Origin: Neoceratodus forsteri
Taxonomy: Eukaryota; Chordata; Ceratodontiformes; Ceratodontidae
NCBI GenBank assembly: GCA_016271365.2
Contig: CM057456.1
Coordinates: 613,929,501 to 613,993,500 of the forward strand
Reading direction: 5' to 3'
DNA: 64,000 nt
Part shown: piece after piece, positions 9,945 to 21,530 of the stretch
Layout of the letters: each line of letters begins with the position of its first letter
Position numbering within the stretch: the first letter of the stretch is position 1
Made by a program: the position numbers and the translations under genes
Notes under the pieces: generated by a model
Told to the model about the DNA's origin: nothing
Database searches by the model: none
Seen by the model: only the letters and a program-made list of their open reading frames with translations

Positions 9945-10763
9945 GGACTAAAAATTGTTCATATGAATATCCATAGTCTACGCCCCAAGTTACCAGAGCT
10001 TGAAGCCTGGACCCTTTAGTACTCCCCTGACATAATAGCTATCTCAGAAACTTGGCTTAGATCCTGAGTGCTCCCACATGAGATTGCACTCACAGGATAC
10101 TCTGCTTTTAGAAGAAATCGGACATCTAAACATGGTGGGAGTGTATTGATCTATGTCTGCTCTCTCCTTGCTGCCACTGAGCTGGACATACCCTCCCTGA
10201 AAGATTTCCTCGGGGAATCCATCTTCATATGCGTTAGCTTGGGCAAAGTTAAGTCCCTATGTGTAGGCTGTGTCTACACCCCTCCGAACTGCACTCCCCA
10301 GACTATGCCTTCCCTCACTTCCTGCCTCTCTGAGCTGCACCCCACAGAACTCATAGTGTGTGGTGATGTTACCCTCAATTGGCTGTGTCCAAACCAGAAA
10401 ACATTTCAGTTATCTCTGGACAATGCTCACCTCACTCAAATAATTACTGAACTCACGAGACTTAACCCAAGATCTGGCAACCATACTCTGCTGGACTGGA
10501 TACTGGTAACTAGGGTAGATAGGATCAGAGCCTCCGGGATTCTCCCTGATACTCTCAGTGACCACTCACCAGTCTGCTGCATATGGAAAAAACTATTCCT
10601 TCAATCCCCCAAATATATTGAGGCCAGGGACCTCACCCACTTCAGTGAGTCTGCATTCCTTAACAGTCTCACAGAAATCGACTGGAGCCCAATAAACATC
10701 CTCCCTAGTATGGACCACGCACTTGACTACTTTATACATAATTTCTCTAATACTGTGAATTGA
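9945..10763 (+). pseudogene. L2-b endonuclease domain
   Basis: Starts with GLKIVHMNIHSLR, has in-frame stops at 10017 (TAG) and just before 10068, then is open to 10763. ISETWL lies between the stops, keeping the catalytic Glu. After 10068 come HGGSVLIYV, a GDVTLNW block where GDFN is expected (Phe-Asn replaced by Val-Thr, so the usual Asn is displaced), and LSDHSPV. The stop before 10068 replaces an expected charged residue. Decayed copy, same family as L2-a. Confidence 0.85.
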
Positions 10764-12504
10764 TTTGTCCCTCTTAAGATGACGCAGGGCAAAGGGCCTC
10801 TGCGCTCCATGGCTCAACAGTGAGCTTCGTAAAGCCAACAGACTCTGAGATAAAGTCTGGCTGCAATACAAACTCTCTGGGCTACCCGCTGACTGGCACC
10901 TCTACAGATCCCTTTGGAACACCTGTAAAAGCACATTACAAAGTGCCAAGCAGACATACCTAAAGTCCTTCCAGACCAAAAATCTCTCCTCCCCCAAACA
11001 TTTTTGGTCCCGCATAAACCAGCTTCTTTATAGTAAAACTTCAATTCCTGTCCATGATATCCACTATGTCGACCAAGTTCTAGCTAATCCCCAAACAACT
11101 GCCTCAGAGTTCAGTCGCCTTTTCACTGACCTAGATAGATTCAAGGCCTCCTTACCCACTCTCTCAACTTCCTCCTAACCCTCCCTTCCTCAACGGTCTT
11201 CTGAAAATATTATAACCCCTCACCCACCAGCTTCACACAGAACATCCACACCAAAATTTCACCTTAAACTTGTGACTAGACTGGACATCCTTAAACAACT
11301 AAAGAGGCTAAAATGTGGAGGCTCACCAGGTAGCGACACTCTAGATCCCCGTTTTCTGAAAATAGCTGCCCCAGTCATAGCCTCCCCAATCAGGTACCTT
11401 ATAAATAAATCCATCCTAATTGGCTCTGTCCCTGACAAATGGAAAATGGCTATCATGGTGCCCATCCACAAGGGGGGGGGCAAAAGGACAGGATACAAAA
11501 CTATAGACCAATATCTCTTCTCTGCACAATTGCCAAACTCCAAGAGAGGCTCCCATATGAACAACTCCTAGCTTACCTGGAACGGAACAACACGCTCACA
11601 CACTTCCAGCATAATTTCTGCAAAAACCATGGCACTGATACAGCTCTGATCTGGGTCACCAGTGACATTATCAATGCTAGGAGCCAGGGCATGGTCATGG
11701 GTGATCTTTGCAGATCTAGCAAAGGCATTTGATTTGGTTGATCACAATCTGTTACTTACAAAACTCTGCAACTGTGGACTAGATGACCTCTCCTGCAAAT
11801 GGTTTCAACATTTTTTAAATGGGTGGAAGCAGAGTGTTAAATGGGAGGGTCTGATCTCACCACCAAGACTAATCTCTGATGGGGTACCCCAAAGTTCTAT
11901 ACTTGGTCCCCATCTCTTCTCCCTATACATCAATGAACTTCCCCAGAACTATGGGGAAGCCTCAGTGCAGCTATATGCTGACAATGCTATACTCTATAGA
12001 TCCTCCCCAGACCCAGCCTTGATCAGTATACAGCGAATCACTTCAGATATCTTAAAAACTGGTTCCTGGCCAATAAATTAATTCTTAATGTCAAAAAAAA
12101 CAAAGGCTATGCTATTCAGCCATAAAAATCTTGGCTCCTATAGGCAGCGTCTCCTTAGACTTAACACTCGTTCTGGGGACTCCTTAGAGGTGGTCCAGGC
12201 TTTTGGATATCTAGGTTTGGTCATAGATCAATCCATGACCTTTGAACAGAATGTCAATGCTTTAACCAAAACCCTAAACCAAAAACTCGGCCTACTCTAT
12301 AGACTCTCCCCCAACCTGACTAGAGAGGCACACCTTACCATTGCTAACAGCACCCTCTCCCCCCTCTTACTCTTTGGTGCTCCAGTTCTAAACTTCTACA
12401 GGCTGGATAAGAAGCCACCCTATCCATGCTTAAAACTCTTTATCATAGGATTGAGCGCTTTGCGAGTAGTGCACATCCTAGATCACACCACTGCATTGTG
12501 CTAA
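10764..12504 (+). pseudogene. L2-b linker and reverse transcriptase
   Basis: The linker is in mixed frames to about 11,270. RT blocks: CGGSPGSDTLDPRFL (11,272 frame), VPDKWKMAIMVPIHKGG, ADLAKAFDLVDH (11,662 frame, catalytic Asp kept), DGVPQSSILGPHLFSLYIN, and LYADNAILY. The last should be YADD; here the second Asp is Asn, which alone would abolish polymerisation. The thumb is at 12,088-12,504. A run of eight G at about 11,472 marks one probable frameshift. Confidence 0.85.
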
Positions 12505-12668
12505 CATCCCTGGGGTGGCCCACCTTTGAGGCTAGACTGCACTACCCACTATATTGCCTCACCTGTAAGCTCATGCAGTCCTCCTCCCTTCCCCTTCAAG
12601 TCTCCATGGCATCATACAACATAAGCAGTTTGCCAGACCCCTCTGAACTGCAGCCCTCCCCATGCTAG
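12426..12668 (+). pseudogene. L2-b C-terminal region
   Basis: Frame-shifted continuation of the RT ORF, with text such as LTSLGWPTFEARLHYPLYCLTCKLM. The same arrangement (short cysteine-poor helical domain after the thumb) is seen in L2-c at 15.2 kb. Confidence 0.65.
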
Positions 12669-13165
12669 TAGTCCCTAAATTGAGGTATGAAATAGGGAGG
12701 AGGTCCTTCTCATACTCTGCCCCTCATCTATGGAACTCCCTTCCCCCTCGATCCAAACCTGCCCTACCCTAGCTCTGTTTAAGTCCCTCTTCTGGTCTGC
12801 AGCAACCTGCAACTGCTTTCATTGAAGTCCAGTGTCCCTTCCCTTCCCCCTCACAACTCTACTGTTATAAATATACTCAGAACGTGCTCAGGGATTACAA
12901 GTCGCCACTGTATTTAACCACTTACAACCATTGTACAATCATTGAAAGTTTGTATTTATGTAATATTATATTGTGTAACTAATTTTTAAACATATCCATA
13001 TCTGTATGCACTACTTTGTATGTTAACTGTACATTTATGTCTTGTATTTTCTGTACATAAATATCCTTCACTGTATGTAACTATTTCTGGGTCACCCCTG
13101 AAAAAGGGACTTCTTGTCTCAGAGGGCTTACCTGGTCATCAAAATTCAATAAATAAATAAATCTT
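12669..13165 (+). other. L2-b 3' UTR and tail
   Basis: Contains the end of the C-terminal coding remnant (LWNSLPPRSKP-like text at about 12,730), then AT-rich UTR. The segment at 13,093-13,130 shares the CCTGAAAAAGGGACTT motif with the fragment at 2.5 kb, and the element ends in AATAAATAAATAAAT. The conserved motif is where the RT of such LINEs recognises its RNA. Confidence 0.7.
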
Positions 13166-13377
13166 TTTCTGTAATGCAGCGCTCAGGACCACAAAAAAGA
13201 GCTTGCCTTTACTTTACTGTGGTGGTCCAGGTATGACCTCTTTTGTGTGGTTTGTGCAGTAATTTTCTTAAACTTAACTTTTCTTTTTTTAAATTCACTG
13301 CCCTGAACTTTAAACAAAGGAGCAAACAAATCAGTCAGGGACCCATGTCTCTTCTACAGCTGTCATCCTCCCTCCCA
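13166..13377. other. No feature seen
   Basis: Low-complexity to unique sequence; no ORF, repeat or RNA signal I can support. Confidence 0.5.
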
Positions 13378-13396
13378 ATTGTTGTTGTTGTTTTTT

Positions 13397-14577
13397 TTTT
13401 TTTTTATTAAACTTAATTTTATTGAGCAAATTAACACTAATGTGCAGATTAGGTAGGCCAAAGGCCCTTATCTGCCAACAACATCTATGTATCTATGCCA
13501 GTAAAAACATACAGCTGGAGAAACATAGGTGTAACACATATTCCATGCACTTATTACAAATGAATATTTACATAACTTAGGAATATTTTTTCTTTGCTGA
13601 ACCCAGAATCATAAAGAATAAAACTTACCGTTCATAATAGAACAACTGTGTGTGTGCTTGCTTTTAAATAGTGTGTCTTTTTTTTTGCACCATTGATGAC
13701 AATTAACAACAATTAAGAACAACAGGACACAAAGTCTAGTGGGCTGGGGACCCTTCCTTGAGACGGCCCCTGTGTACTGTTGCTCCCATTAACATCCAGA
13801 GAGTTCTAGTCCCATTACATCCCACCTAAATGAATAGGTGAAGCACTGTCCCCCTCTAGTCCCCTGTGGACCACTCCTCCTCTACATCTCTAAAATCTAC
13901 ATTAAGATAGGCATCCCAATTCTGCCACTTGTCTAGTAAAGTCTCCCTACAGAGATGCACATTGGCTGAGATTTTCTCCATTCATTACAGAGTGCCCATC
14001 CTCCCTTTCCACTCCTGCGCCATTGAAAGGGTGGCTAACAGGCAGTGGAAGGTGATGCTCTTGACTGCCACCAGACACATGGTGTTAAATAAGTCCCTTA
14101 ACTGAGCTGTAGACATCCCCCTGGGTGCCCAACACTAATGTGATAAAATAGAATGGGATAGTAAGCAACAACGTACCCTTTCCAGCTCCTTGTGGATGAG
14201 GCTCCTGTACTCTTGAATACAAGGGCATCCCAAAAGATTTGGTAATTGTCCTCCTGGGAACCACACCCTCTCCAACATCGGTCCATGTTCTTTTCCTCCA
14301 AATATGCTGTGATGGAGGAGGTAGGAAAACCCTCCAGCAGTATTCCCAACAGGTAGGCAAGGCTGTGACCCTCCAGCCTTTTAACAGCAATTGGGACCAA
14401 GTCTGATCAGGTATTTCTGGACCTGATTCTGCTACCCAATCCCCACCAGAAAGTAACTCCCAGAATCTAGTAGTAACTTATATACCATGGAGATGGGCTG
14501 ACATTTTGTCCAGAGGTATATGGTACAATACAGTAGATCCTTCCACTTGATGAGATCCCTCATGGCATGTATAGTAT
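13397..14577 (-). mobile_element. L1/Tx1-like LINE 3' end (L1-a)
   Basis: A poly(T) run at 13,390-13,406 is the poly(A) tail of a minus-strand LINE. Above it is a UTR and, at 14,085-14,400, the C-terminal zinc-knuckle region typical of L1/Tx1 ORF2 (NMDRCWRGCGSQEDNYQIFWDALVF, i.e. C-x3-C...), in two overlapping frames. Reading further up to 14,577 gives DLIKWKDLLYCTIYLWTK-like text. The coding part stops at the L2-c tail at 14,578. A 19-bp match, ATTGTTGTTGTTGTTTTTT, at 13,378 and 16,717 could be its target duplication. Confidence 0.7.
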
Positions 14578-15836
14578 TTATTTATTTTTATTTATTGAAA
14601 TCTCGGATTACAACCTTTGAGCTCAGAGCTTGTTTACAAAGGTTCCACATCGATATAGAACAATACAAGTCATATATAGAATAATACAGGTAACTTTTTA
14701 CAGGTAGTAAATATGTGTACATAAAGTTGACAACAAACATCAGGATGGTTTATAGTAGCATTGGAAACAGCTCATTGTGTCAGTTTGGTAGGGTGTTAGC
14801 AAGAGGTTAGCAGTGAACAAAAGGAGGAATTAGGGTGTGAGGAAGCAGGGACCAGGTAGTGCAGGAAGCTGTTGTCATGGAAGAGGGTTGTAAGGTAAAT
14901 TGCTATGAAGAGAAATAGGTTGCCAAAAGATAAAGGGGAGAGGGTGGTGAAGCAGGGAGAGATAATAGGGGGGGGGTGAACTTAGAAGGATGTAAGTGCT
15001 AGATAGGACAGAGCAAGGCTTCAGTAACTAGTACTTGCTAGGATGAGCAGGTACATTTCATATGGCTAGAGAGATGGGAGCGTAGTTTTGACTTGAAGGG
15101 GCCTATTCTATTTTTGGTAAGAATGTTGCTTGGTAGGGAATTTAGTAGGTTTGCCACATGATATCCAAAGGATCATTGGCCTTGGGAGGTGCGGCAGATC
15201 TGTACCTTATAGGTGTTGTTCTGTTTTCCATGAGTCTGTCTAGTTGGAGCAGCAGGTGTTAGCAAGGTCTGGACCCCAGGTGGTGTCATACCTACAGTAG
15301 CCTTTTTAACAAAGAGAAAGAGCTGGTAATTTATTCTGCTATCAAGGTCCAAACAACCCGACAGTGAGTATAAATCACAGGTGTGGGTAAGGCGAGGATC
15401 TCCCAGGAGTAGTCTACAGGCCTTGTTAAGTGTCAGGGCTAACTTTTTCAGGGCTGAGTCGGTGGCCACACTGTATACAACAAGACCGTAGTCAATAACA
15501 GAGAACAATAGCTTGTTAGGGCAAGTTTGAGGGCATTCTCCGTAAGGCAGTGCTTGTGCCGATATAGTTGCCCAATCTTCCTGTTAGCAGACTTGGAGAC
15601 TTTGTTGCTATGGAGTGAGTATGACAGGGAGCTGTCCAGTGTAACTCCTAGATATTTAAAGTTGTTATTATTAGTATTAGGTTAGTGTTAGATTCTTTCC
15701 AGTGGTGAGACAGAGGTGCAATGGCAAATACTGGAAAAAGTCACCATTCTATAGGTGATAGTCTTATTGAGGGCCTGAAAGGAGTGACACCTCCATTTGC
15801 TATACACTGTTTGACCATGATAAGGATGTTACAGTT
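14578..15836 (-). mobile_element. L2-like LINE 3' part (L2-c)
   Basis: The minus-strand tail at 14,578-14,602 (AATAAATAAAAATAAATA on the minus strand) is followed by a UTR and a decayed RT C-terminus (15,173-15,690). Its text includes FKYLGVTLDSSLSYSLHSNK, NKACRLLLGDPRLTHTCDLY and a motif like that of L2-b. It probably continues above the R1 insertion to about 16.7 kb. It appears inserted into L1-a. Confidence 0.65.
15173..15690 (-). pseudogene. L2-c RT thumb and C-terminal region
   Basis: Open from 15,508 to 15,173 (111 residues) with upstream text in other frames. The blocks are thumb helices and the C-terminal domain seen in L2-type RTs; the catalytic palm is missing or lies above the R1 insertion in badly decayed form. 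Confidence 0.6.
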
Positions 15837-16463
15837 ACAGCTCACTGGCCCAAAGGTTGGATTTCCATCTGCGAAACCGATGCCCCGGGTTCCGATATGG
15901 ACTCAGCATTGGAGGGCCAGCCGGGTGGAGGAGGATTGAGCATCCATGGGACTGCTGTCCTCCTTCGGGGGGGGAGGGGGGAGTGCGACCTGCATTTGAT
16001 TGACTCCTAACAGAAGTCAGGGAGAATACAGCTGCCAGAGCTGAGCTGTCAGGGAGATTTGCCGACATCGTGTGTAGCGCATTACATCATTGCATGCCAC
16101 ACCTCCCAGGGAGCCCACTGTTAACTACAAAATGGCTGCCCACTCTGTTCATGATGCCATGCCTCTCTGGCTCCACACCACTCTCTGTGATGCTTGGCCG
16201 GCAACTGAGCAAGAGTTTCCGTCAGTGTGGTCTGATCTCACAGCCCTGCCCAGGGGGGCAAGCCAGGGAGGTCCTCCCAGTGGTGTCCCACCGGAATCCT
16301 TGTTCAGTCATCCATGGGGGCCGTGCCTACCTGATGACCCCACCCAGAGGGGGTAAGCCTGGGTTGATCGCCGCTCCAGGTAAGTCCAGGGAGTGGGCAG
16401 AGGTCAGGGGCTGAACTCTCTGAGGTCTGGCACCCCAAAAAGAAGAGTCAATAAAAAAAAAAA
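15837..16463 (+). mobile_element. Short GC-rich poly(A) retro-insertion R1
   Basis: About 627 bp, much more GC-rich than its surroundings, ending in a 13-A run (16,453-16,465). It is flanked by an imperfect 15-bp target duplication, AAGGATGTTACAGTT at 15,822 and AAGGATGTTATGGTT at 16,464. Its first 130 bp resemble the first part of R2 (minus strand, 19.9 kb) around GGGCCAGCCGGGTGGAGGAG. No conserved protein. It could be a LINE-mobilised non-autonomous element, or an L1 5' UTR fused to its tail by internal deletion. Confidence 0.65.
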
Positions 16464-16478
16464 AAGGATGTTATGGTT

Positions 16479-17150
16479 CCAGTGACAGAATTCCACATCC
16501 AGCCTAAGAGATGTAAACTCGGGATCTCCTTTGATAATAAACAGCCCTTAATTCAGTCAGGGTGCTTGTCAAGTCGTGGACCTGAAGGATCAGTTTTAAT
16601 TAAAGACAGGTCCAAAAGTTGGACACCATCAGTATTATCTGGGATGAGAGTTTTGCATGGGGTAGTGCAGACAGTAGGCCTGGAAGTGAGTGTTGTCGAA
16701 GGCATACCAGCCCATGATTGTTGTTGTTGTTTTTTGGTTTTTTTTAATAAGAAGTCTAATTACTCCATCTGGGCAAGAGAAACCTTCTCCAGAAAGTCTT
16801 TTAATTGCAGCATGGGCTCTGCTGTTACTGAAGGTGTGTCAATGCAATCAGTGTACAAAGGTTAGCTGGTTTCTCGCACATTTTTGTGCAGTTTACATGC
16901 ATTGCGGGAACTCTCATTTCTGCCTCTGTGGAGGGTGGAAGCATCAGTATACACTGAAAAACTTAGGGCAAAGCAGTGTGAAACAGTGGCAGCTGGTCAA
17001 ATCTGGCACTGAAAACTAGTAAACAGAGTGGGTTACCAGCCCATGTTATTTTGTGTTCTATGAGTGATTTTTTTGTTATGCATGGAAAACCAAATAGCAG
17101 TAAATTTTGAGCCCTGGGAAGGTGAGAATAAAGATTTAAGAAAGCTAATG
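16479..17150. other. Unassigned, possibly more L2-c at the left
   Basis: 16,479-16,716 may hold decayed minus-strand L2-c palm sequence (LTSTLTELRA-like text), which I cannot confirm. A TTG run and T-rich stretch lie at 16,717-16,747. Nothing else is seen to 17,150. Confidence 0.35.
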
Positions 17151-17199
17151 GAAGGTTAAAAATATAACATTACCTAAGGTAACAGAAGCTGACAAGGAA

Positions 17200-17990
17200 T
17201 TCCTTGGAAAGAAAATATCTTCTCAAAAAGTTAAATCAGTTATTGACAGACTGAACAGAAACAAAACTCCAGGTAGTGACAAATTCCCAGTTAATTTTTA
17301 TATAGTATTAATAGAAGAGGTTGCTCCATTGTTAGAAGTCTACAGGAAAGCATGGTCTAAAGGTTGACTTCCAGAGACATAAGAGTCTTAAAACACTGTT
17401 ACATAAAAGTGACAAGGACCCACTGTAGTGTAGGAATTATAGGCCAACGTCACAGATTATTTCCAATGTAAAAATCCGTAACAAAATACTAGAAGATGGG
17501 GTTGAAAGACTTATGAGCAGTTTTATTGGTACACAGCAGGGTGGGTTTATACAGAATAGGTTGGCAGCTGACAATTTAAGGAACGCTCTATACTTGCTAA
17601 ACATAGCTGAGAAATCCACCACACCGATGGCACTAATATCAGTAGACCCTGGAAAGGCATTTGACAGGATAGCTTGGGCTTACTTATTTAGAGTACTGGA
17701 GAAATACAAGCTTCCAGCAGAATTTATTACTTGGATGTAGCTAATGTACACAAATCCTGAGGCAGCACTCGTAACAAATGGTACCATGTCTGAATATTTT
17801 GAAACTGCAGAAGAACAAAGCAAGGTTGTCTGCTTTCCCCTCACCTATTTATCCTTTCAATAGATCCATTCATAAGAAATCAAACAGAAGACAATGGAAT
17901 TAGGGGTATTTAAATTGTGGGGGAAGTATTCATGTTCATCGTATATGGATGACAGCCTCTTATTGATCTCAGATCCTCTCGCAATGATGC
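17200..17990 (+). pseudogene. L1-b reverse transcriptase remnant
   Basis: Blocks in order: LNRNKTPGSDKFPVNFY, IGTQQGGFIQNRLAADNL (17,513 frame), ISVDPGKAFDRIAWAYLFRVLEK with the catalytic Asp, and SSYMDDSLLL at about 17,936-17,965, an intact YMDD-type active site. The segment between has lost the RQGCPLSP box to frameshift (EEQSKVVCFPLTYL). L1/Tx1 style is shown by the GKAFDRIAW phrase. Confidence 0.75.
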
Positions 17991-17999
17991 CTTTAATGT

Positions 18000-19385
18000 T
18001 GGCCATATAAACAGTTTGGGAAAATATTGGGGTTTAAAATTAACAGACAAAATAAGTTTTTTTACCCCTAAATGAAGGCTGTTTAAAGAGGAATGTCACA
18101 GAACTGGGGCTCAACTAGGAAAGAGAAAAAAATTGAATATATTGATATCAGGATTTGGAAACCCTAGAAAGACTGCACAGGACAGTCTTCAAATTTTAAA
18201 AACTAAAACAGAAAAGGATAAATGGAGAAAGCTACCTTCGAATTTGTGGAATTAGTTAGAAATAACAAAAATGAACTTATTCCCCTGAATGTTGTATGAC
18301 TTCTCCATGACGCCTAATTTTGTTTCTAAAAGTCGGTTTGTTTCTCTTCAGAACGTAACCAATACATTTTACTACAAAAAAACAAGCCAGTTATATTAAC
18401 AAGGGCAGAAGAGAATGGAGGAATCAGGATGCCTGTAGCAGCATGGGTAAGGGAGATTACACATAAGAGTGGCTTTTACTAGAGCCGAATCTGCTAGAAA
18501 AAAATATATAAATATCAAAGCACTATTATTTTGCAGAAATCTCAAATATCATACAATCTCATAATTAGGGACACTATTAGGTACATATTACAAATATGCA
18601 ACTTATTAAAACTTAATTTAGAAAGTCCGCAAAACAAGCACTGTGGGATAACCCACATTAGAAATTCCGTGGCTCAGCATTTGGAAAAAAGCATTGGAAA
18701 GACTCCAGAATAGGTTCTATAGCAGACATTAGAAGACATGATAGATGGTTATTCTTCTAAGAACTTACACACAAGTATAAAGTATATAATTCAAACCAGA
18801 AAACTTGAGATTCTGCTAAAAACAATAGAAAGTTTATTTGGAAGAAGGGAAAGGCGAATTCAGATGGATAGGATAACTTTATAATTTCTTGTAATAAGAA
18901 ACCCTAAGGCAAACACCTCTCTGTACATTTTTGATAGGGAGGACGAGGGAGAAGGCTACAGAATCCATCTAGTGGTAGAGCGAAACCTTTCAAGAAGATA
19001 CCGGTAGCAGGAACTGTAATAACATTTGGGAACTTTCACATAAAGTGTTCTCATTAATAAATCACATGAAGATAACAATGTAAAATTATTCATAACTTTT
19101 ATTTTTTTCCATACAAAATGTTTAAAATGGGGTTGAGAACTGACTCAAAATTTTAAAAATGCAGGACTACAAATGCCAATCTAACAAATACGTTATGGGA
19201 ATGCAGCATGGTTCAAAAGTTATGGAAGGAGACTAAAAATGTCCTAAGGGGTATGTCAGGAATAAGGAATCTCACACATCATAAAACAGGACAATTCGAT
19301 GAGTGTCCAGATTTGTTAGAAAAGATAAGCATGGAAATACAATAGTTGCAATGGGCTATAAAAGTTAAATATTGAAGTTATGACT
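18000..19385 (+). pseudogene. L1-b C-terminal coding remnant
   Basis: Stop-ridden continuation. Recognisable phrases are ILTRAEENGGIRMPVAAWVRE at about 18,400 (the KGGLGLPN-type box) and NTLWECSMVQKLWKE at about 19,190-19,230, matching the LWECP-type C-terminal motif of L1 ORF2. 18,531-18,713 is a short open stretch within it. Confidence 0.55.
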
Positions 19386-19403
19386 TGATAAAAGGGCACC
19401 TTT
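19386..19403. repeat. Target-site duplication of R2, left
   Basis: TGATAAAAGGGCACCTTT, repeated exactly at 19,990-20,007. It brackets R2 and proves retrotransposition into L1-b. Confidence 0.9.
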
Positions 19404-19989
19404 TTTTTATTCTTTCTTTATGTCCCCTCCTACATACGGTAACAGTCAACCTAACCCTCAGTATCCCCCAAGGTGTCTAGCTCAGCCAAACTCCAGTCCC
19501 CTCCAGCCACCTGCCTCCATGCTGCTGCAGTCTTTGACCGCACAGGTGGGGAAGGAGTTGGGGGCCTGTCCAACCTGAACAAGTCTTCCTCAGGCTGATG
19601 GCTGAGGGTTCTGGATCGGTCTGTGTTCAGTTCGCCAGAGGCCATTGTCAGACTGGCTCTGGGGTCTTTTCCTTGTTTCTCCCCACCCTGAGGACACAGG
19701 CACATGCTAGGGATCCTAGGTGTACGCACACGCATAGGCGTCATGCCGCACCGAATTTCGACTTGCATCCCTCCCTCCCAAGACACCCTCAACTGCGCTG
19801 CTACCTCTGGTCACCCAGGTGGCACTATTGCAGGGAGAGTGGTGACCCTCCCACCCCAGAGAAGGAGGAGAGCATCCCCTGGAATCCTTAGTCGTCCTCC
19901 CAGCCGGCCCCCAGTGACCCAAGCTCATTCCTGAACTTAGTTCGCTGATGTCATGAGTGGTAGCGCTGCTGCTGCACTGATGGGCCGGC
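19404..19989 (-). mobile_element. Short GC-rich poly(A) retro-insertion R2
   Basis: 586 bp, minus orientation: the T run at its left is the tail, preceded on the minus strand by AAGAAAGAATAA. An exact 18-bp target duplication flanks it. It is GC-rich with CpG sites, unlike the host L1-b. Minus-strand frames of 113 and 95 residues overlap but match no family I know. It shares a GGGGGCCGGCTGGGAGGA-type segment with R1. It may be a SINE-like or internally deleted LINE, or a processed pseudogene. Confidence 0.75.
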
Positions 19990-20007
19990 TGATAAAAGGG
20001 CACCTTT
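19990..20007. repeat. Target-site duplication of R2, right
   Basis: Exact second copy of the 18-bp duplication; L1-b sequence resumes afterwards. Confidence 0.9.
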
Positions 20008-20565
20008 GATAGAGGAATGGCACAGAAAACTTATCGAGACACTGAGATTAGAGAAACTGGCATAGAGAGTAAAATGAAACAATAATGGATTTCTGGAGAA
20101 AACTAGGAAACAAGTGAAATGTTGTGAGAAACAAATATCAAAGTGATTACGGTGCTGAAGAGCCACTTTGAGGAAAGGGTTCAGTTGATGGAAACAAGAA
20201 TAATTTGGATTGTGGAGGGGAAGTTTTTTCTGCTCTTTCAGAGTCTCTTGCCTGATTCTTCATCTCTGTCATCTCACCCTCTCTTTTATCTTAATGTTCT
20301 CACTTCTTTTCTTTCTTGTGGTTTCTGTGAGGAATAAGCAAGGTATTCAAGGGGGACATTATCATTTAGGGTTGGAAAGAGATTAATCTGATACAAATTG
20401 TAAATTATAAGTATTATTGTTTTACTTTCTGAGAGAAGTAGAGATGACAGAAATCTTATGTTTGCTTGTATGTTTTATCTTTGTTGCTTGGAATATTTGT
20501 AATTGTAAAGTCAATTTGTAATTTACTGACATTTTAAATAAAATGTTGTTCACAAAATTAAAACT

Positions 20566-21530
20566 AGTCTCTTGCTCGCGTCTGAAAATCTCTGCCACCA
20601 TGTTGAATTTGTTTTGGTGATGCTTTCTGAAATCGTTCCCCAAAATCAAGTGTTTAAAAAGACAAGGGAACAACTGTGATATGCAACGCAACTTAAAAAA
20701 GGGGCGGGCTTAGAGTTCAAAACAAAATTTGGCTTTATTCACACAAAACCATTTTCTGTTACTATGGTAACTAACAGCATGCAGCTCCTCTCAGTTGCTT
20801 AGTGGGATGTCAAACAGTTTAAAAATAAAGGAAAGGGTACAGATTTGTAATAAATAAATATTTGATACAAATCCACCATTTTTGTCAGGGACAAACTGCA
20901 GACTGTCCTTATGTTGCTGATTTTTATATCTATGTAATTATTTGAAAATTAGTATCTGGGAAAAGCGCACTGAGCTGGGGCTTGTTTCTGGGTGTGATCT
21001 AGGGGCGGGGAAACAATTACAGGCAGGTAGAGATAACAGTTGTGTACTAACATATAACCAAACAGCATCTGAAAGCTGCAAGTGATAAATGTAGTAAAAC
21101 AACTGCAGCTGACAATATTTAACAGCAAGCTGTGACCCCATGATACGGTAAACAGTAAGCAGATAAAAATCATATGGTTGACAACAATAAGTAAACAGAG
21201 CAAACTAGGTTGCCATGGGAGGAAAGAGTGGAGGGAAGCAACAGGAGCAAAGTGAGTGCCCCTTGGTCTTGTTTAGTTTGTTGTCCTCTTACTTTTTCAT
21301 TTTTTTTATCAGAGCCCACAAAATCCAGCTCCTGTAATTGCACAACATATCAATAAAGCAGGTAACAACATGGTACTGTTGTTTGTTTATGATCTGGATC
21401 TCCAGTGACTCTAGTCTGCTCCCATGCCAGGGTCAGCAGCATGGCAAGAGGTAAGGTGCAAGTGCCTCACCCCTCTATGCCATTGGGCTGGCTCACTCCA
21501 TGGTGTTCTTCAAGGTTAAGCCCCTGCCAA
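20566..21530. other. Unassigned stretch before the Tigger fossil
   Basis: No ORF or repeat I can support. The right end may include decayed N-terminal transposase or 5' UTR of the pogo element, but no DNA-binding domain is recognisable. Confidence 0.4.

Larger units (their letters stand above)
9571..13165 (+). mobile_element. L2-like LINE copy L2-b with 2A-type leader
   Basis: Plus-strand LINE of the same family as L2-a. Order: hydrophobic 5' ORF (9571-9762), 2A-type octapeptide (9864-9887), endonuclease (9945-10763), linker and RT (10764-12504), C-terminal region (to 12668) and a 3' UTR ending in the GCCTGAAAAAGGG-type tail and AATAAATAAATAAAT at about 13,149-13,163. Several stops and frameshifts and a changed RT active site make it inactive. 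The true 5' end is unknown; the repeat modules at 7.5-9.2 kb could belong to a promoter region. Confidence 0.85.
17150..20565 (+). mobile_element. Old L1-like LINE L1-b, interrupted by R2
   Basis: Plus-strand L1-superfamily copy with RT (17.2-18.0 kb), a long AT-rich C-terminal part with many stops, and an AT-rich 3' end with TTAAATAAAATG at about 20,536. The insertion R2 splits it at 19,386-20,007. No EN or ORF1 is recognisable, so it is 5'-truncated. Base composition is clearly more A+T-rich than in the other LINEs, consistent with greater age or a different lineage. Confidence 0.7.

Noticed and set aside
19451..20003. Overlapping minus-strand ORFs of 113 and 95 residues that look like host exons
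   Set aside because: They lie wholly inside the R2 retro-insertion with its 18-bp duplication. No splice pattern or known domain. A processed pseudogene origin remains possible.
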